From NCBI RefSeq assembly GCF_002355475.1, contig NZ_AP014862.1, positions 4,960,001 to 5,024,000 on the forward strand: 64,000 nucleotides of DNA. Direction: 5' to 3'. The position numbers and the translations under genes are program-made. Positions 39,320 to 47,816 of this stretch are shown piece by piece (position 1 is the first letter of the stretch; each line of letters begins with the position of its first letter). The stretch comes from Pseudomonas furukawaii. GTDB lineage: Bacteria > Pseudomonadota > Gammaproteobacteria > Pseudomonadales > Pseudomonadaceae. The notes under the pieces were generated by a model. That model was given only the letters and a program-made list of their open reading frames with translations, was not told where the DNA came from and did not search any database.

Positions 39320-39757
39320 TCACTCGCCGATGTCTTCGTTCCACAGCTCCGGCCGGGCGGCGATGAAGTCCTCCATCAGGCGCACGCACTCGGCGTCGTC
39401 CCGCACCTCCAGCTCCACGCCCCGGGAGCGCAACAGCGCCTCCTCGCCCAGGAAGGTGCGGTTCTCGCCGATCACCACCTTCGGGATCCCGTAGAGCAGG
39501 ATGGCGCCGCTGCACATGGCGCAGGGGGACAGCGTGGTGTAGAGCACCGCCTCGCGGTAGACGCTGGCGGGCTGGCGACCGGCGTTCTCGAAGGCGTCCA
39601 TCTCGCCATGCTTGATGGCGCTGCCCTCCTGGACCCGGCGGTTGTGTCCCCGGCCGATGATCCGCCCCTTGTGGACGATCACCGAACCGATGGGGATGCC
39701 GCCCTCGGCCAGTCCCAGGCGGGCTTCCTCGATAGCGGCTTGCATGAAGGGATCCAT
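39320..39757 (-). CDS. Cytosine deaminase, yeast Fcy1 type
   Basis: A 145-residue zinc hydrolase of the cytidine-deaminase-like superfamily. The zinc motif is complete: His50 and Glu52 in KHGEMD and Cys79/Cys82 in SPCAMC. What separates it from TadA is the likeness to yeast cytosine deaminase: GRGHN with Asn39 (cytosine contact in Fcy1), LYTTLSPC, LYGIPKVVIGEN, and the C-terminal lid ending ELWNEDIGE with Trp139 and Asp142, which matches the yeast WFEDIGE ending. Cytosine to uracil conversion for pyrimidine salvage is therefore expected. AAGGA precedes the ATG at 39757. The SulP gene lies upstream on the minus strand beyond 39795. Confidence 0.88.
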   Translation of the reverse strand: MDPFMQAAIEEARLGLAEGGIPIGSVIVHKGRIIGRGHNRRVQEGSAIKHGEMDAFENAGRQPASVYREAVLYTTLSPCAMCSGAILLYGIPKVVIGENRTFLGEEALLRSRGVELEVRDDAECVRLMEDFIAARPELWNEDIGE

Positions 39758-39795
39758 GGTCGTTCCTTGTGTCGGGTTATGGGTTGCGTCCCTGT

Positions 39796-41511
39796 TTACG
39801 CGACCGGCTCGCCCTCCCGCAAGGGGCTGGCCGCCTGCTTCGCCTGCCAGCGCTGGTAGGCGTTGATGCCGGCCCGTACCGAGCTGAATACCAGGGGCGG
39901 CTTCAGCTCCCCCAGCTCGCCGGAGCGTTGCAGCAACTCCCAGGCGGGGCCCTGCAAGCGGGAGAAGGCGAAGAAGACGCCCTTCGCCGCCAGGGTCTGC
40001 TGCACTTCCTTGAGGGTGGCGAGGCCGGTGAGGTCCAGGTTGATCATGGTTTCGGCGTTGAGCAGCACCGCCCGGGGCGCCTCGCTGTCCTCCACCAGGC
40101 GCAACAGACGCTGCTTGAAGTAGTCGGCGTTGAAGAACAGTAGCGGCGCGTCGAAGCGGTAGATCAGCAGCCCCGGCAAGGTGGCGGCCTGTGGATAACG
40201 TCCCAGCTCCACCTGGCCGTCCACGCCGTCCACCCACCCCAGCACCGCGTCCCTGGGCCGATAGGTGAGAAAGAGCAGCCGCAGCAGGGCCAGGCCCACC
40301 GCCACCAGGATGCCGGGCAGCACGCCGACACCCAGCACGCCGATGGTGGTCATCAGGCAAAGCCCGGTCTCGAAGCGGCTGAGCCGCCAGAAACCCTTCA
40401 GCGCGCGGAAGTCGATCAGCCCCCAGCCCGCCAGCATCAGCACCGCCCCGAGGGCGGCGATGGGCACCCAGCCCAGGGCATCGTGGAGGAAGACCAGCAC
40501 CGCGACGATCACCAGGGCCACCACCACGCTGACCAGTTGCGTCTTGCCCCCCACCAGGTCGTTCACTGCGGTGCGCGAGTCGGCGCCGCTGATGACGAAG
40601 GACTGGGAGACCCCGGCACCGACGTTGGCCAGGCCCAGCGCGATGAACTCGCGGTTGGCGTCGATGGCGTAGCCGTGGCGGGCGGCGAAGCTGCGGGCGG
40701 TGAGCATGGCGCTGCAGAAGCTGACGATGGTGATACCGGTGGCGTCCCGCAGCAGGCCGAGGAGCTCCGGGTAGCTGGTGCGCGGCCAGCTCAGCTCAGG
40801 CAACCCGGCCGGCACCGCGCCCAGCAGGTCCACCCCGTACCGCTCCAGGTCCAGCACCACCACGGCCACCGAGGCCAGCACCAGGCCCACCAGGGCCACC
40901 GGCAGGCGCGGCCAGCGCCGGGGCAGGAGGATCATCAGCAGCAGGGTGGACGCCCCCAGGGCCAGGGTGGGCAAGTGGGTGCTGGCGAGGTTGCGGATCA
41001 TCGCCAGGAGCCCGGCGACGAAGCCACTGGTTTCGCTCTGGTAGCCCAGCAGCTTGCCCAACTGGCCCGCCAGCAGGCTGAGGCCGATGCCGTTGAGGTA
41101 GCCCACCAGGATCGGCCGCGAAAGAAAGCTGGCGATGAAGCCCGCCCGAATGAGTCCGGCCACGACCGACAACAGGCCCACCATCACCGCGACGATCATC
41201 GACAGGTGCACCAGCCGTTGCGGGTCGCCGGCGGCCAGTGGCGTGATGGCGGCGGCGACCATGGCGGCGGTGGCGGCATCGGGGCCCACCATCAATTGCC
41301 GCGAGCCTCCGACCAGCGCATAGACCAGCATCGGCAGGATGCAGGCATAGAGCCCCACCTGGGCGGGGAACCCGATGATCTGGGCATAGGCGATGGCCGT
41401 GGGGATCTGCACCGCGGCCACCGAAAGGCCGGCGGCCAGGTCGCTGCGCAGCCAGTCACGCTGGTAGTGAAAGGGACCGAAGTAGCCGCGCAGCCATTGG
41501 ATCGGGTTCAT
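39796..41511 (-). CDS. SulP-family anion transporter with STAS domain
   Basis: A 571-residue inner-membrane transporter of the SLC26/SulP family, which moves sulfate, bicarbonate or dicarboxylates by symport or exchange. About twelve helices fill residues 20-430; the family signature appears in AAGLSVAAVQIPTAIAYAQIIGFPAQVGLYACILPMLVYALVGGSRQLMVGPDAATA. The C-terminal STAS domain (about 440-550) has the motif LNAETMINLDLTGLATL. The substrate cannot be chosen from sequence. It stands 38 bp upstream of the cytosine deaminase on the same strand, so the two could be co-transcribed, but no functional link is obvious. Confidence 0.92.
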   Translation of the reverse strand: MNPIQWLRGYFGPFHYQRDWLRSDLAAGLSVAAVQIPTAIAYAQIIGFPAQVGLYACILPMLVYALVGGSRQLMVGPDAATAAMVAAAITPLAAGDPQRLVHLSMIVAVMVGLLSVVAGLIRAGFIASFLSRPILVGYLNGIGLSLLAGQLGKLLGYQSETSGFVAGLLAMIRNLASTHLPTLALGASTLLLMILLPRRWPRLPVALVGLVLASVAVVVLDLERYGVDLLGAVPAGLPELSWPRTSYPELLGLLRDATGITIVSFCSAMLTARSFAARHGYAIDANREFIALGLANVGAGVSQSFVISGADSRTAVNDLVGGKTQLVSVVVALVIVAVLVFLHDALGWVPIAALGAVLMLAGWGLIDFRALKGFWRLSRFETGLCLMTTIGVLGVGVLPGILVAVGLALLRLLFLTYRPRDAVLGWVDGVDGQVELGRYPQAATLPGLLIYRFDAPLLFFNADYFKQRLLRLVEDSEAPRAVLLNAETMINLDLTGLATLKEVQQTLAAKGVFFAFSRLQGPAWELLQRSGELGELKPPLVFSSVRAGINAYQRWQAKQAASPLREGEPVA

Positions 41512-41604
41512 GGGAGCCGTCCGTCGTTCGACTCCAGAAGCTTAGGACGAGATTGGCGCGAGAACCCTGCGGCGAAGCGAATCGCCACGCCGCAGGTGTC
41601 GGGC

Positions 41605-42018
41605 TCAGGCGTCCTTCTCGCAATTGACCATCCAGGACACCCCGAATCGATCCACCAGCAGGCCGAAGCGGGCGGCCCAGAAGGTCTGCGCCAGCGGCAT
41701 CTGCACCTGGCCGCCATCGGCCAGGGCGTTGAACACGCGCTCGGCTTCGGCGATGCGATCCACATTGATGGAGATGCTGACGCCGCTGATGCCTCTGTAA
41801 GGCACCTGGGGCGGGCAGTCGGAGCCCATGAGCACCTGGTCGCCCACCGCCAGGCGGGCATGCATGATCTTGTCGCGGAACTCCTCGGGTACATCGCCCT
41901 CGGCGGGGCTCTCGGCGAAGGTGAACAGGGCTTCCAGGTTGCCATTCAGCACCTTGGCGTAGAACTGGAAGGCCGGACCGCATTGGCCGTCGAAGGTCAG
42001 GTAGGGATTGATCAACAT
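41605..42018 (-). CDS. VOC-superfamily PhnB-like protein
   Basis: A 137-residue single-module glyoxalase/bleomycin-resistance-fold protein of the PhnB/3-demethylubiquinone-like group. It begins MLINPYLTFDGQCGPAFQFY, the typical opening, with MHARLAVGDQVLMGSD and FGLLVDRFGVSWMVN in the right order. Many homologues lack a proven activity. The ATG at 42018 lies 10 bp after the stop of the YCII-type gene, so the two are an operon. This pairing of a PhnB-like and a YCII-like protein is common in proteobacteria. The enzymatic role is unknown. Confidence 0.9.
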   Translation of the reverse strand: MLINPYLTFDGQCGPAFQFYAKVLNGNLEALFTFAESPAEGDVPEEFRDKIMHARLAVGDQVLMGSDCPPQVPYRGISGVSISINVDRIAEAERVFNALADGGQVQMPLAQTFWAARFGLLVDRFGVSWMVNCEKDA

Positions 42019-42028
42019 GGTCAGGTCC

Positions 42029-42451
42029 TCATGACTGGCGGGATTTTTCGAAGATCCGCTGCTCCTGCTCACGCAGCTCAGGGGTGAAGGCCTCACCGAA
42101 ATCCTCGGCCTCGAAGACCTGCCGGATCTCGATCTCGGAATCGGACAGCATGGGGTTGGGGCAGCGCTTGACCCACTCGATGCAGGCTTCGAGGGACTCC
42201 ACCTGGAACAGCCAGAAACCGGCGATCAGCTCCTTGGTCTCGGCGAAGGGGCCGTCAATGACGCTGCGGTCCTTGCCGCTGAAGCGCACGCGGGCGCCCT
42301 TCGAGCTGGGGTGCAGCCCCTCGCCCGCCAGCAGGACGCCGGCCTTCATCAACTCCTCGTTGTACTGGCCCATGGCCGTGAGCAGTTCGGTGCTGGGCAT
42401 GATGCCGGCTTCCGATTCCGGGGTGGCTTTGACGATCACCATGAAGCGCAT
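42029..42451 (-). CDS. YCII-related DGPF-motif protein
   Basis: A 140-residue alpha-beta barrel protein of the YciI/DGPF family. It opens MRFMVIVKATPESEAG and contains the family signature DGPFAETKELIAGFWLFQ at about residues 66-83, followed by AIEWVKRCPNP-like text (CIEWVKRCPNP). Such proteins often sit beside sigma factors or PhnB-like proteins; catalytic activity is generally unproven. The ATG at 42451 has AAGGAGAAGGAC before it. It leads the two-gene unit with the VOC protein. Confidence 0.9.
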   Translation of the reverse strand: MRFMVIVKATPESEAGIMPSTELLTAMGQYNEELMKAGVLLAGEGLHPSSKGARVRFSGKDRSVIDGPFAETKELIAGFWLFQVESLEACIEWVKRCPNPMLSDSEIEIRQVFEAEDFGEAFTPELREQEQRIFEKSRQS

Positions 42452-42629
42452 TGTCCTTCTCCTTTTGATTGGCCCGCGGCCCTTGCCGGCTGGCTATGAC
42501 AAGTGGTCGACGCGGCAGGGGCGGAATCGACAGCCGGCAGATTTTTTTTGGAACGCGGGGACCGGATCAGCGTAGACCCGGATGGAGAGACTGCGCGGAG
42601 CGCGTGACGTAATGCGTTGGCGAGCGGCG

Positions 42630-42650
42630 ACGGCACCCTGGAAGCGGGTG
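42630..42650. terminator. Hairpin downstream of recJ
   Basis: GGCACCC and GGGTGCC form a perfect 7-bp stem with a seven-base loop, 12 bp past the recJ stop on the minus strand. No T-run follows, so its role in termination is uncertain. Confidence 0.4.
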
Positions 42651-42662
42651 CCGAGGGCGCCA

Positions 42663-44378
42663 TCAGCGCGGGGCGATATGGGCCACCATGAGTTGCACGC
42701 TTTCCTGGCCGCGGTATTCGTTGACGTCCAGTTTGTAGGCCAGCTCGGCCCAGCGCACCGTGGGGTTGGGCCACTGCTCGCGATCGATGTTGAAGGCGAT
42801 GCCGTCCAGTTGCAGCGCACCGCATTCGCTCTTCAGCACCAGCTTGAGGTGGCGCTCGCCCACCAGGCGCTGCTGGACGATCTGGAACACGCCGTGGAAC
42901 AGCGGCTCCGGGAAGTGCTGGCCCCAGGGCCCGGCCAGGCGCAGGGCGCGGGCCAGCTCCAGGTGGAATTCCTCGATGCCCAGCTGGCCGTCGGACAGCA
43001 GGCGCCCGGTGAGGTCCTCCTCGCACAACTGGCGTCGGGTCTCGGCGTCGAAGGCGGCAGCGAAGGCACCGAAGTGCTCCACCGGCAGGGACAGGCCGGC
43101 GGCCATGGCGTGGCCGCCGAACTTGGTGATCAGGCCCGGATGACGCGCGGCCACGGCATCCAGGGCATCGCGGATATGGAAGCCGGGAACCGAACGCGCG
43201 GAACCCTTGAGCAGGCCATCGCCGGCATCGGCGAAGGCGATGGTCGGGCGGTGGTAGCGCTCCTTCAGGCGCGAAGCGAGGATGCCGATCACCCCCTGGT
43301 GCCACTCCGGCTCGAACAGGCAGAGGCCGAAGGGCATGTCCTCGATGGGCAGGTTCTTCAACTGGGCCAGCGCCTCGCGCTGCATGCCCTGTTCGATGGC
43401 CTTGCGGTCCTGGTTGAGCGCGTCCAGCTGGGCCGCCATGTCACGGGCCAGCGCCTCGTCCTCGCAGAGCAGGCATTCGATGCCCAGGCTCATGTCGTCC
43501 AGGCGACCGGCGGCGTTCAGGCGCGGGCCGAGGATGAAGCCGAGGTCGGTGGAGGTGATGCGCGACGCCTGGCGACCGGCCACTTCGAGAATGGCCTTGA
43601 GGCCGGGTCGCGCGCGACCGGCGCGGATCCGCGCCAGCCCCTGGTGGACCAGGATGCGGTTGTTGGCGTCCAGGGGCACCACGTCGGCGACGCTGCCCAG
43701 GGCCACCAGGTCGAGCAGTTCGCCGAGGTTGGGCTCCCTGATCCCGGCACGGGCGAACCAGCCGTTCTCCCGGAGGCGTGCGCGCAAGGCCAGCAGCACG
43801 TAGAAGATCACGCCCACGCCGGCCAGGGACTTGCTGGGAAAGTCGCAGCCCGGCTGGTTGGGGTTGACGATGGCGTCCGCCGCCGGCAATTCCGGCCCCG
43901 GCAGGTGGTGGTCGGTGACCAGCACCTTGAGACCGGCGGCCTTGGCGGCGGCCACGCCCTCGACGCTGGAGATGCCGTTGTCCACGGTCACCAGCAGGTC
44001 GGGATGACGCTTGAGGGCCACGGCGACGATCTCCGGGGTCAGGCCGTAGCCGTACTCGAAGCGGTTGGGCACCAGGTAATCCACATGGAAGGCGCCGAGC
44101 ATGCGCAGGCCCAGGACGCCGACACAGCTGGCGGTCGCGCCGTCGGCGTCGAAGTCGCCCACATAGAGGATGCGCTGGCGCTGCGCCAGGGCGTCCACCA
44201 GCAGGTCGACGGCGGCGTCGATGCCCTTGAGGCGCTGGTAGGGGATCAACCGCGCCAGGCTCTTGTCCAGTTCATCCGCCGACTGCACGCCACGGGCGGC
44301 GTAGAGGCGGGTCAGCAGGGGCGGCAGGTCGCCCAGGTCGGGCAGCTTTTCAGGTAAGGGGCGTGGATCGATGCGCAT
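42663..44378 (-). CDS. recJ: Single-stranded-DNA exonuclease RecJ
   Basis: RecJ degrades single-stranded DNA 5' to 3' in recombination and mismatch and base-excision repair. The 571-residue protein has the DHH phosphoesterase core with DFDAD (Asp75, 77, 79), VTVDNG, and VTDHH (156-158). The DHHA1 domain carries the GGHAMAAG motif near residue 405, and a C-terminal OB-fold follows. Length agrees with Pseudomonas RecJ. The ATG at 44378 gives MRIDPRPLP, the usual start. The MarR-like gene lies 50 bp upstream on the same strand. Confidence 0.97.
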   Translation of the reverse strand: MRIDPRPLPEKLPDLGDLPPLLTRLYAARGVQSADELDKSLARLIPYQRLKGIDAAVDLLVDALAQRQRILYVGDFDADGATASCVGVLGLRMLGAFHVDYLVPNRFEYGYGLTPEIVAVALKRHPDLLVTVDNGISSVEGVAAAKAAGLKVLVTDHHLPGPELPAADAIVNPNQPGCDFPSKSLAGVGVIFYVLLALRARLRENGWFARAGIREPNLGELLDLVALGSVADVVPLDANNRILVHQGLARIRAGRARPGLKAILEVAGRQASRITSTDLGFILGPRLNAAGRLDDMSLGIECLLCEDEALARDMAAQLDALNQDRKAIEQGMQREALAQLKNLPIEDMPFGLCLFEPEWHQGVIGILASRLKERYHRPTIAFADAGDGLLKGSARSVPGFHIRDALDAVAARHPGLITKFGGHAMAAGLSLPVEHFGAFAAAFDAETRRQLCEEDLTGRLLSDGQLGIEEFHLELARALRLAGPWGQHFPEPLFHGVFQIVQQRLVGERHLKLVLKSECGALQLDGIAFNIDREQWPNPTVRWAELAYKLDVNEYRGQESVQLMVAHIAPR

Positions 44379-44428
44379 GGGGATTCCGGCGTGGCGGCGT
44401 GCCGTGATCGGCGGACGCCGCGCTTGAG

Positions 44429-44968
44429 TCAAAGCGAAGTGGCGGCGCGGGCGGCCTGGTCGTAGAGGCCGGACATGGCTCTGAGCATGCCGGCCAGGCG
44501 ATGGATTTCCTCGGGATCGATATTGAGGTTCTCGAACGAGGCGATCAGGCATTCGCGGCGAATGTCGGCGTACTCCTGGCACAGGGCGCGGCCTTTCTCG
44601 GTGGTGCGGTAGAACATCTCCTTGCCCTGCTTCTCGCCTTCCACCAGTTCCAGTTTGGCCAGCTTCTTCAGCGCATAGGTCACCGTGTGGGTGTCCTCGA
44701 TGTTCAGCAGCAGGCAGATGTCCGCCTGGCGCTTGGCGCGGTCGCGGCTGGTCAGGCTGTGCAGCACCATCACATCCAGGGCGTTCATCTCCACCTCGCC
44801 GGCGGCGCGCATGCAGCGCCCCATCCAGCGCAGGAAGGCGTTGCTGGAAATGATGATGGCGAATTCGAGCTCGGAAAGTTCCTCGGACTGCTCGGCCAGG
44901 TGGGCCGAGGCCACGATGGGCGAACGCGGGGAACGGGGGGGTTTGGCGTCAACCATCTTGCGATCCAT
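44429..44968 (-). CDS. MarR-like winged-helix regulator
   Basis: A 179-residue protein with a winged-helix DNA-binding domain (about 55-135). It reads ALDVMVLHSLTSRDRAKRQADICLLLN, the recognition-helix region EDTHTVTYALKKLAKLELVEGEKQGKEMFYRTTEKG (shape of a MarR wing), then a helical dimerisation end. It belongs to the MarR/COG3355-like group of small regulators. ATGs at 44968 and 44956 are both possible; neither has a strong ribosome-binding site. It diverges from the 5-oxoprolinase operon, with an AT-rich region and an inverted repeat between, so it is the likely regulator of that operon. The ligand is unknown. Confidence 0.85.
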   Translation of the reverse strand: MDRKMVDAKPPRSPRSPIVASAHLAEQSEELSELEFAIIISSNAFLRWMGRCMRAAGEVEMNALDVMVLHSLTSRDRAKRQADICLLLNIEDTHTVTYALKKLAKLELVEGEKQGKEMFYRTTEKGRALCQEYADIRRECLIASFENLNIDPEEIHRLAGMLRAMSGLYDQAARAATSL

Positions 44969-45061
44969 GACTGCGGACGGCCACCGGGGCCGCGAGTGGA
45001 AATGGGGTTGGCAAGCATACAGCAAAGCCGGCGTCGCGACGGAAGCCGGTCGACAGGGCAA

Positions 45062-45088
45062 CAATAAAAATACGTTGATATTTTATTG
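45062..45088. promoter_or_regulatory. AT-rich inverted repeat in the divergent pxp promoter region
   Basis: CAATAAAA and TTTTATTG form a perfect 8-bp inverted repeat with an 11-bp gap, inside the only strongly AT-rich stretch between the MarR-like gene and pxpA. TTGATA (45075-45080) is a possible -35, but no -10 is at a good distance. It is a reasonable operator for the divergent regulator. Confidence 0.45.
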
Positions 45089-45163
45089 ATGTTTTATCAT
45101 CGTAATACCAACGAGATTCCCACCCGATACCTCGGGCCAAGCGAAGACAATCAGAGGAACCCG

Positions 45164-45913
45164 ATGAGCCGCCTACTCCTGAACTGTGATATCGGCGAAA
45201 GCTACGGCGCCTGGACCATGGGCCTGGACGCCGAGGTGATGCCCCATATCGACTGCGCCAACATCGCCTGCGGCTTCCACGCCTCGGAACCACTCACCAT
45301 GCACCGCACCGTAGCGCTGGCCATCGAGCACGGCGTACGCATCGGTGCCCACCCCGCCTACCCCGATCTCGCCGGATTCGGCCGCCGCTCGATGGCCTGC
45401 AGCCCGGACGAGATAGAAACCATGCTGCTCTATCAGATCGGCGCACTGGACGGCATCTGCCGCGCCCAGGGCACCCGGGTCAGCTACGTCAAACCCCATG
45501 GCGCGCTGTACAACGACATGATGCGCGAGCCGGCCAAGCTGCGTGCGGTGATGCGCGCCGTCGCCCGTTACGACGCCAGCCTGCCGCTGATGCTGATGGC
45601 CACCCGCGACAACCAGGCGGCGCAGGCCATGGCGGAGGAAATGGGCCTGCTGCTGTGGCTGGAAGCCTTCGCCGACCGTGCCTACGACGCCGACGGCCTG
45701 CTGCTGCCCCGCAGCCAGCCGGGCGCGGTGCACGAGGACGCCGACACCGTGGTGGCCCAGGCGCTGGCCCTGGCGCGCGGCGAGGCGTTGCGCGCCAGCG
45801 ATGGCAGTGCCCTGTACCTGCACGCCGACACCCTCTGCGTGCATGGTGACAATGCCGGCTCCGTCGCCGCCGTACGGCGCATCCGCGAGGCACTGCGGAG
45901 CCTGGCGGAATGA
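45164..45913 (+). CDS. pxpA: 5-oxoprolinase subunit A (LamB/YcsF family)
   Basis: PxpA with PxpB and PxpC hydrolyses 5-oxoproline (pyroglutamate) to glutamate at the cost of ATP, removing a toxic by-product of glutamine. The 249-residue protein has the family opening [16 protein letters not shown], the metal/substrate motifs CGFHASEP and [15 protein letters not shown], and [19 protein letters not shown] precedes the ATG at 45164; the longer upstream frame starts in the promoter region. The stop overlaps pxpB as ATGA. Confidence 0.94.
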   Translation: MSRLLLNCDIGESYGAWTMGLDAEVMPHIDCANIACGFHASEPLTMHRTVALAIEHGVRIGAHPAYPDLAGFGRRSMACSPDEIETMLLYQIGALDGICRAQGTRVSYVKPHGALYNDMMREPAKLRAVMRAVARYDASLPLMLMATRDNQAAQAMAEEMGLLLWLEAFADRAYDADGLLLPRSQPGAVHEDADTVVAQALALARGEALRASDGSALYLHADTLCVHGDNAGSVAAVRRIREALRSLAE

Positions 45914-46614
45914 GGCCGCGTGTCGAGGTGGTCGGTATCGACAGCCTGATCCTGCGGCTGTTCGAGCGCATCGATGAATGCAACATGCCCTGGCTGCTGG
46001 CGGCGACCGAGCGTCTGCGCGAGAGCTTCGGCGCTGCCCTGGTGGACCTGGTGCCCTCCTACACCACCCTGCTGCTGCAGTACGACCTTCTGCAACTGGA
46101 TGACCGGCAGGCCCGCGAGTGCATTGCCCAGGCCTTCGAGGACTTGCGCCCAGCGTCCGAGGCGGCGGGGCGCGAGCTGCAGGTCCCGGTCTGGTATCAC
46201 CCCAGCGTCGGCCCTGAACTGACGGAGCTCGCGGAACGCAGCGGGTTGGGGATCAGTGGCGTGATCGCCCGCCACAGCGCCCGCAGCTACCCGGTATTCG
46301 CCCTGGGGTTCGCCCCGGGCTTCGCCTTCATGGGCCTGGTCGACGAGTGCCTGGCCAGCCCACGCCTGGGCACCCCCCGCCAGCGCGTAGCCCCCGGAAG
46401 CCTGGGCATCGCCGACCGCCAGACCGCCATCTACCCGGTGGAGTCTCCCGGCGGCTGGAACCTGATAGGACGCAGCCCGGCCACGCTGTTCGATCGCAAT
46501 CTGGAGGGCTACAGCCTCCTGCGTCCTGGTGACCGGGTGCGCTTCGTCCCGGTCGAGCGGGACGAGTTCATTCGCCTTGGCGGCAACGACAGCCCTTTCG
46601 AGGTCACCCCATGA
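45910..46614 (+). CDS. pxpB: 5-oxoprolinase subunit B (KipI family)
   Basis: A 234-residue protein of the allophanate-hydrolase-subunit-1/KipI family, which forms the catalytic complex with PxpC. The conserved motifs are present: [42 protein letters not shown] and [14 protein letters not shown]. The length is normal. ATGA overlaps link it to pxpA and pxpC (46611-46614), so the three subunits are made from one message. In Bacillus the homologues were first described as the kinase inhibitor KipI; the 5-oxoprolinase role is the better supported. Confidence 0.94.
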   Translation: MRPRVEVVGIDSLILRLFERIDECNMPWLLAATERLRESFGAALVDLVPSYTTLLLQYDLLQLDDRQARECIAQAFEDLRPASEAAGRELQVPVWYHPSVGPELTELAERSGLGISGVIARHSARSYPVFALGFAPGFAFMGLVDECLASPRLGTPRQRVAPGSLGIADRQTAIYPVESPGGWNLIGRSPATLFDRNLEGYSLLRPGDRVRFVPVERDEFIRLGGNDSPFEVTP

Positions 46615-47555
46615 GCCTGTTGATAGAACGTTGTGGTGCCCTCGCCACGCTTCAGGACGGCGGCCGTTCCGGTGTTCGCCATCTCGGCGTGACCCAGGGC
46701 GGCAGCGCCGACTGGTATTCGCACCATTGGGCCAACTGGCTGCTGGGCAATGAACGGGCAGCGCCGGTGATCGAGATCGTGCTGGGTAACTTCGAACTGC
46801 TGGCCAGCCAGGATGCCTGCCTGGCACTGGCCGGCGCGGATCTGGGCGCCAGCCTCGATGGCGAGCCCCTGGAACCCTGGCGGAGCTTTCGTATCGCCAA
46901 GGGTCAGCGCCTGTGCTTCACCCAGCCGCGCAAGGGGGTTCGGGCCTACCTGGCGGCGCCCGGCGGCTTCATCGCCGAAAGGGTTCTCGGCAGCTGCGCC
47001 ACCGTGGGCCGCGAGCGCCTCGGCGGCCTGCGGGGCGACGGCCGCCCCCTGGCGCCCGGGGACGCCCTGCACTGGCGAGGTGGGTCACCCGGTCCGCGCG
47101 TGGTGGACCCTGCACGGATTCCCCCGTTCGACGGGACATTGCGCCTGGACGTGGTGCTCGGTGCCCAGATCGGCGACTTCAGCGGCCAGAGCCTGTTCGA
47201 CGCCTTCAACCAGGAGTGGCAGGTGGACCCGCGTGCCGACCGCATGGGGATCCGCCTGACAGGTCCGGTGCTCACCGGACCGCGCCAGGCGATGGTGTCC
47301 GAGGGCGTTCCCCTGGGCGCCATCCAGGTCCCCAGCGATGGCCAGCCGATCGTCCTGCTGAATGATCGGCAGACCATCGGCGGCTACCCACGGCTGGGTG
47401 CCCTGACGCCGCTGTCTGTGGCGCGCCTGGCCCAGTGCCTGCCGGGTAGCCGGGTACGCTTGCATCCGGTTTCGCTTGATGAGGCGCAGCGCCAGCAACG
47501 CCGGTTGCTCGCCGACTGGCCCCCCTCTCCCGATGCCGCGGAGGCCTTTCCATGA
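46611..47555 (+). CDS. pxpC: 5-oxoprolinase subunit C (KipA family)
   Basis: A 314-residue biotin-dependent-carboxyltransferase-like protein (allophanate hydrolase subunit 2/KipA), partner of PxpB. The motifs ATLQDGGRSGVRHLGVTQGG near the start and GGFIAERVLGSCATVGRERLGGL, IQVPSDGQPIVLLNDRQTIGGYPRLG further on define the family. It begins inside the pxpB stop (ATGA). Its own stop again overlaps a small ORF, described separately. Product chain length agrees with the family. Confidence 0.94.
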   Translation: MSLLIERCGALATLQDGGRSGVRHLGVTQGGSADWYSHHWANWLLGNERAAPVIEIVLGNFELLASQDACLALAGADLGASLDGEPLEPWRSFRIAKGQRLCFTQPRKGVRAYLAAPGGFIAERVLGSCATVGRERLGGLRGDGRPLAPGDALHWRGGSPGPRVVDPARIPPFDGTLRLDVVLGAQIGDFSGQSLFDAFNQEWQVDPRADRMGIRLTGPVLTGPRQAMVSEGVPLGAIQVPSDGQPIVLLNDRQTIGGYPRLGALTPLSVARLAQCLPGSRVRLHPVSLDEAQRQQRRLLADWPPSPDAAEAFP

Positions 47556-47740
47556 ACCTCGCCCCCCTTTCGCCCAGGCGACCGCGCAAGGGCCATGGCG
47601 CAACTCCCCGGGCGGCGGCCGTGCAGGCCAGGCCGGCCCTGGCGATCAGCCACGCCCCCTGGCGCGTATTCATCAGCGACCTGCGCGACGACCCGCTGGG
47701 GTTGAACGGCGTGACCGAGAACACGACACGAAGCGGTTGA
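47552..47740 (+). CDS. Possible small coupled ORF after pxpC
   Basis: A 62-codon ORF whose ATG overlaps the pxpC stop as ATGA and is preceded at seven bases by GGAGG, a strong ribosome-binding site. The peptide (MNLAPLSPRRPRKGHG...) is rich in Arg, Pro and Ala and matches nothing I recognise. It fills the gap before the transporter gene. It could be a genuine coupled small protein or the decayed remains of a gene; low sequence complexity argues for caution. Confidence 0.4.
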   Translation: MNLAPLSPRRPRKGHGATPRAAAVQARPALAISHAPWRVFISDLRDDPLGLNGVTENTTRSG

Positions 47741-47816
47741 ACAAATGCCAGCCCGGCAAGCGGGCACACCAGCTACCTGCCCAGACTCCAAGAACAACAG
47801 CGAGAAGGTAACCCCC

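Noticed and set aside
39320-39757. TadA tRNA adenosine deaminase
   Set aside because: The C-terminal lid (WNEDIGE) and the GRGHN and VIGEN motifs match yeast-type cytosine deaminase rather than TadA.
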